Shown piece by piece: positions 5,951-9,145 of a stretch of DNA of 9,145 nucleotides. The position numbers and the translations under genes are program-made. Where the stretch lies: positions 1 to 9,145 of the forward strand of contig JAMCQQ010000409.1 in NCBI GenBank assembly GCA_023379515.1. The letters run 5' to 3'. Source of the stretch: Actinomycetota bacterium. GTDB taxonomy: Bacteria > Actinomycetota > Humimicrobiia > Humimicrobiales > Humimicrobiaceae. Each line of letters opens with the position of its first letter. Positions within the stretch are counted from its first letter, which is position 1. Under the pieces are notes generated by a model. It saw only the letters and a list, made by a program, of their open reading frames with translations, was not told the DNA's origin and did no database searches.

Positions 5951-7209
5951 TGGAAAACAATAGACAAGCTTTGATTGATGTACTAAAAAGCAGGATAAAC
6001 AGGCAGCTTTTATTTTACCTTGATTTATGCGCAAGATGTGCCATTTGCAGGGATGCCTGCCATCAGCATAAGGTTACAAGAGATGTAACTTACCTGCCGG
6101 CGTACAGAGCTGAACTCATTAGGCGGATTTATAAGAAAAATATATCATCTTTCGGTAAGATTTTTCCAGGTTTGTTTGAAGGCAAAGAGATTGATGATGA
6201 AAAGCTTCTTGAAGAATTGGCTAAAGCAACCTATGCCTGTACTGGCTGCAGAAGATGCATGGTTTATTGCCCATTCAGCATAGACACCTCGTGGGTAATA
6301 TCAGTTGCCAAAGAAATACTAAATGCTGATCAAAAGGGCAATACGATACTTGGCGAGCTTGCAGATGCAGCTATCTTCAAGGGCGAAAACATTGAAATGT
6401 TTAAGGATATTCTTCAGGAAACATTAAAAGATTCCGAGACCGAACTGAAAGAAAGATCAAATGATGGCAATGCTTCGATTCCTATGGAAAGACAAGGAGC
6501 AGACTTTCTGTATGTAGCACTTGCGGGAGCACATACAATTCTGCCGGCTGCAATGATTTTCAATAAGGCAAAAATAAGTTGGACACTTTCCATGTTTGAG
6601 GCTGCAAATTATGGATATTTTCTGGGCAGCAGCGAAAAAGCAAAAGCAATCGCTGCAAGAATTGTTGAAGAAGCAAAAAAACTGAAAGTCAAAGAAATAA
6701 TTATCACCGAATGCGGGCATGCCTATAGAGTAATGAAATTTTTATATGAAGCATGGTCAAAAGAAAAACTGCCTTTTAAGATTAGGGGATTTGTAGAGCT
6801 TATAACTGAATTTATAAAAGATGGTAAAATAATCCTAAGGGAAGGAAACTTTCAGGAACCTGTTACTTATCACGACCCCTGCCAGGTAGGAAGAAATGCA
6901 GGCTTCTATGATGAACCCAGATATATAATGAAAAAGATTGCATCCGATTTCAGAGATCTGACTCCAAACAGGGAAAGAAACTGGTGCTGTGGCGGGGGAG
7001 GCGGACTTGTTGCAATGCCGGAACTGGAGAAATTCAGGATTCAAACGGGAAAATTAAAAGCGGATCAGATAAAAAAAACCGGTGCAAAGATGCTTATCAC
7101 ACCATGTGAAAACTGCAGGCTTCAGATTGGCAGTCTCAATGAGGTGTATAATTTGGGTATTAAAATAAGTTCAGTGATGGATTTTGTAGCAAATAATATG
7201 ATCATTTGA
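5947..7209 (+). CDS. HdrD/DsrK-like iron-sulfur protein with one intact CCG domain
   Basis: The 420-residue protein starts at the ATGATG at 5947, overlapping the upstream stop. Two 4Fe-4S ferredoxin motifs lie near the N terminus: C28, C31, C34, C38 (CARCAICRDAC) and C98, C101, C104, C108 (CTGCRRCMVYCP). In the C-terminal half a CCG domain is complete: C312 (YHDPCQVGR), C347-C348 (WCCGGGGG) and C387/C390 (TPCENC). In heterodisulfide reductases such a set binds the special cluster that cleaves disulfides. The first CCG repeat is degenerate: only C256 (ITECGHAYR) remains, with small residues where the earlier cysteines would be, as in DsrK-type proteins. No membrane helix is seen, so it would sit on the cytoplasmic face of the NarI-like subunit and exchange electrons between quinol and a disulfide, trisulfide or persulfide. 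No DsrC gene is in the window; the substrate is unknown. Confidence 0.87.
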   Translation: MMENNRQALIDVLKSRINRQLLFYLDLCARCAICRDACHQHKVTRDVTYLPAYRAELIRRIYKKNISSFGKIFPGLFEGKEIDDEKLLEELAKATYACTGCRRCMVYCPFSIDTSWVISVAKEILNADQKGNTILGELADAAIFKGENIEMFKDILQETLKDSETELKERSNDGNASIPMERQGADFLYVALAGAHTILPAAMIFNKAKISWTLSMFEAANYGYFLGSSEKAKAIAARIVEEAKKLKVKEIIITECGHAYRVMKFLYEAWSKEKLPFKIRGFVELITEFIKDGKIILREGNFQEPVTYHDPCQVGRNAGFYDEPRYIMKKIASDFRDLTPNRERNWCCGGGGGLVAMPELEKFRIQTGKLKADQIKKTGAKMLITPCENCRLQIGSLNEVYNLGIKISSVMDFVANNMII

Positions 7210-7252
7210 TTTACTATATGAGATTATGAAAATTGGGAAGCAGGGTTTTGAA

Positions 7253-8947
7253 ATGTCGGAAAAAACTGAAAATATAAAAAAGATTATAGTAATCGGCGGT
7301 GTTGCAGCAGGTACATCCGCGGCAGTCAAAGCAAGAAGAAAATCCGAGAATGCTCAAATTACTATTTATGAAAAATATAAATATATTTCATATGGTGTAT
7401 GCGGGTTGCCTTATTTTGTATCAGGCAGGATTACTGATATAGACAACCTTATCATAAATACTACCCAGCAGTTTGAACAGAGATTTAATATAAAAGTAAA
7501 TATAATGCATGAAGTGATAGATATTGACAGCAAAGCAAAAAGCATTACTGTGAAAAATTTGACAACCGGTGGGCAATTCAAGGATTCTTATGACAGACTG
7601 ATTATTGCTACCGGTTCGACTCCGATTATAATTAATCCGGAACTTGAATCCGCACCTAACTTTTTTCCTTTAAAAACTATTGATGATGCTTTGAAATTAA
7701 AGGAGTACCTGTCTTTTTTAGTAAAAAATTGCAAGGGATCTCTGAATGCTGTAATTATCGGAGGTGGGTTTATCGGGCTTGAAATCCTGGATGCCTTTTT
7801 GCTGAATGGCTTAAACATTACGATAATTGAGAAGACTGATCAAATTTTACCAGCTTTTGATTTTGAAATCATAGAATATCTTGAAAACTATCTTACGGGT
7901 AAAGGGATAATTCTTCGCAAGGAAGAGTCGATAGAAAATTTTGAAAAAAATGCAGATGGGAAAATAATCTCTTTAACAACATCAAGAGGGGACAAACTTG
8001 TCTGTGATATTATATTCCAGAGCATAGGTGCAAAACCTGATTCAAAACTTGCCGGCAGTTGCGGAATTACTATTGGTAAATCGGGAGCAATAGCTGTAAA
8101 TGAATATCTTCAAACAAGCAATCCTGACATATACGCAGCCGGTGATTGTTGTGAATGTATAAACTTCGTAACACAAACAAAACAGGCTTACTACCTAGCA
8201 TCTATTGCAAATATGCAGGGCAGGTGCGCCGGTTATAATGCGGCCGGAGGAAAAGATAAGTTTATGGACAGCATACCTACATCAATAATAAAAGTTCTTG
8301 ATATTGCAATAGGAAAAACAGGAATAAGCTTAAAAGAAGCCCGAAACCATGGTATTGATGCAGCCAAAACAGAACTTCATTATCCCAATCATGCAGGTTA
8401 TTACCCTGGATCAAGTTTTATCCATATGTTTATGGTTTATGATAAAATTTCGGGAATCATTCTTGGTTTTGAAGCAGTCGGCAGGGAAGGCATCGATAAA
8501 AAAACGGATGTGATATCAACTGCAATTAGAGCAAAAATGAAAATATGGAATTTGATTAATCTTAGCCTTTCTTATCATCCGGAATATGGTTCAGCCAAAG
8601 ATTCCATTAACATTCTTGGGATGATTGGTGAAAATATCAAGAAAGGCGAGTACCGGCAAATAGATGCCGAAGAATTGAGGAACATAATAAAAAACAGACA
8701 GGATATTATAATTCTGGATGTAAGGACCAAGAGAGAATTTGATATGGGCCATATAGAGGGTGCGCTTAATATTTACGTGGATGAACTCAGAGATAATCTT
8801 GATAAACTGGACAGGAACATTAAAATTGTGATATATTGCAGAACCGGTTACAGAAGCTATCTGGCATATTTAATTTTAAAAAATTCAGGATTTAAAAATG
8901 TATGGAATTTGAATGGCTCATATATGAGCTGGATAAGGAAAATTTAA
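7253..8947 (+). CDS. CoA-disulfide reductase with C-terminal rhodanese domain (persulfide reductase type)
   Basis: The 564-residue flavoprotein has an FAD Rossmann motif IIVIGGVAAGTSAA (11-24), the active-site SYGVCGLPYF (46-55) with redox cysteine C50, an NAD(P) Rossmann motif VIIGGGFIGLE (167-177), the second FAD motif IYAAGDCCE (293-301), a dimerisation domain ending YHPEYGSAKD (441-450), and a rhodanese domain (about 468-564) with active cysteine C529 in CRTGYRS. This is the architecture of CoADR-Rhd enzymes such as Bacillus anthracis CoADR-RHD and Shewanella Npsr, which reduce CoA disulfide, CoA persulfide or polysulfide with NAD(P)H. ATG 7253 is preferred because AGGG at 7242-7245 is seven bases upstream; ATG 7226 would add nine residues and has a weaker site. 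It follows the HdrD-like gene by 43 bases and is probably in the same operon. It would release sulfide from the sulfane sulfur carried by the upstream proteins (inference). Confidence 0.9.
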   Translation: MSEKTENIKKIIVIGGVAAGTSAAVKARRKSENAQITIYEKYKYISYGVCGLPYFVSGRITDIDNLIINTTQQFEQRFNIKVNIMHEVIDIDSKAKSITVKNLTTGGQFKDSYDRLIIATGSTPIIINPELESAPNFFPLKTIDDALKLKEYLSFLVKNCKGSLNAVIIGGGFIGLEILDAFLLNGLNITIIEKTDQILPAFDFEIIEYLENYLTGKGIILRKEESIENFEKNADGKIISLTTSRGDKLVCDIIFQSIGAKPDSKLAGSCGITIGKSGAIAVNEYLQTSNPDIYAAGDCCECINFVTQTKQAYYLASIANMQGRCAGYNAAGGKDKFMDSIPTSIIKVLDIAIGKTGISLKEARNHGIDAAKTELHYPNHAGYYPGSSFIHMFMVYDKISGIILGFEAVGREGIDKKTDVISTAIRAKMKIWNLINLSLSYHPEYGSAKDSINILGMIGENIKKGEYRQIDAEELRNIIKNRQDIIILDVRTKREFDMGHIEGALNIYVDELRDNLDKLDRNIKIVIYCRTGYRSYLAYLILKNSGFKNVWNLNGSYMSWIRKI

Positions 8948-8965
8948 GAGAAAGTTCAGTGTGAT

Positions 8966-9076
8966 ATGGATTATCCGAAACTGTATGATCTTAATAATAA
9001 GAAAGTAAAATTCATGTGTGTCAGAGTAAAACTTGAGATGTTTATGAATTATCAAAAAAACAATTTTAAGATATAA
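8966..9076 (+). CDS. Short ORF, hypothetical (36 residues)
   Basis: ATG 8966 opens a 36-residue frame ending at TAA 9074. The product begins MDYPKLYDLNNKKVKF and has no motif I recognise. It lacks a convincing ribosome site (only AGAG about 13 bases upstream). It starts 18 bases past the CoA-disulfide reductase stop, so it could be translated from the operon transcript, but it may equally be non-coding trailer. Low confidence. Confidence 0.2.
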   Translation: MDYPKLYDLNNKKVKFMCVRVKLEMFMNYQKNNFKI

Positions 9077-9079
9077 GGA

Positions 9080-9145
9080 ATGAAAGTAATTGAGGATGTT
9101 AGGGATTTTAAGCTCGTAGCAGTTTATGGGAGCCCAAGGCGATAA
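9080..9145 (+). pseudogene. Possible 5' fragment of an NADPH-dependent FMN reductase-like gene
   Basis: The frame from ATG 9080 reads MKVIEDVRDFKLVAVYGSPRR and ends at TAA 9143-9145, the last bases of the window. A hydrophobic strand followed by GSPRR is the typical beginning of flavodoxin-like NADPH-dependent FMN reductases (strand 1 and the FMN-phosphate loop, often GSPRxxxNT). The stop directly after the loop implies either a broken gene, a frameshift (loss of one base around 9141-9145 would give GSPRRDN-like readings), or chance. The AAGGA ahead of the ATG is too close to be a good ribosome site. Cannot be settled without the bases that follow. Confidence 0.3.

Noticed and set aside
5726..6034. 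Minus-strand open frame with several cysteines
   Set aside because: It overlaps both the cytochrome b and the HdrD-like gene antisense; the cysteines are not spaced as any metal-binding motif.

Overview
The window is AT-rich bacterial DNA. Genes are led by clear Shine-Dalgarno sites (AGGAG, AGAGG, GGGGAGG), and several gaps hold sigma-70-like promoter elements. The content (a DUF3786-like fragment, cysteine-rich HdrD-like and NarI-like redox proteins, and sulfur-carrier proteins) suggests an anaerobic or facultative bacterium with sulfur- or thiol-linked energy metabolism. The lineage cannot be fixed from the sequence alone.

The left part (1-2600) reads rightward. It starts with the 3' end of a DUF3786-like gene, followed by a stand-alone BioD-like/DRTGG protein that resembles the N-terminal regulatory part of phosphotransacetylase but has no catalytic domain. 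Next come a single-domain response regulator and a two-CBS-domain protein that ends at a plausible intrinsic terminator. These look like regulatory or sensory proteins. A CorA-type Mg2+/Co2+ channel gene (2631-3695) lies on the minus strand and diverges from the next block across an extremely AT-rich 222-base gap.

The right part (3918-8947) is the most coherent unit, six genes all on the plus strand: an ArsR-type repressor, a DsrE2-type sulfurtransferase, TusA (broken by a +1 frameshift), a NarI-like di-heme cytochrome b membrane protein, an HdrD/DsrK-like iron-sulfur protein overlapping it by ATGA, and a CoA-disulfide reductase with a C-terminal rhodanese domain. A reasonable reading is a sulfane-sulfur (persulfide, polysulfide or CoA-persulfide) handling operon. 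TusA and DsrE2 would carry sulfur, the flavoprotein-rhodanese would reduce persulfides or disulfides with NAD(P)H, and the NarI/HdrD pair would couple a thiol/disulfide couple to the membrane quinone pool, as the minimal DsrMK or HdrDE complexes do. The ArsR protein has no metal-site cysteines and may sense something other than metal. That joint function is inference from gene content and order.

The last 200 bases hold no firm gene. They contain a short ORF of unknown value and a fragment ending in KLVAVYGSPRR, which resembles the start of an NADPH-dependent FMN reductase and is stopped by TAA at the window edge. The most notable points are the TusA frameshift, the composition of the sulfur/redox block, and the repeat-bearing AT-rich regulatory gap in front of the ArsR gene.
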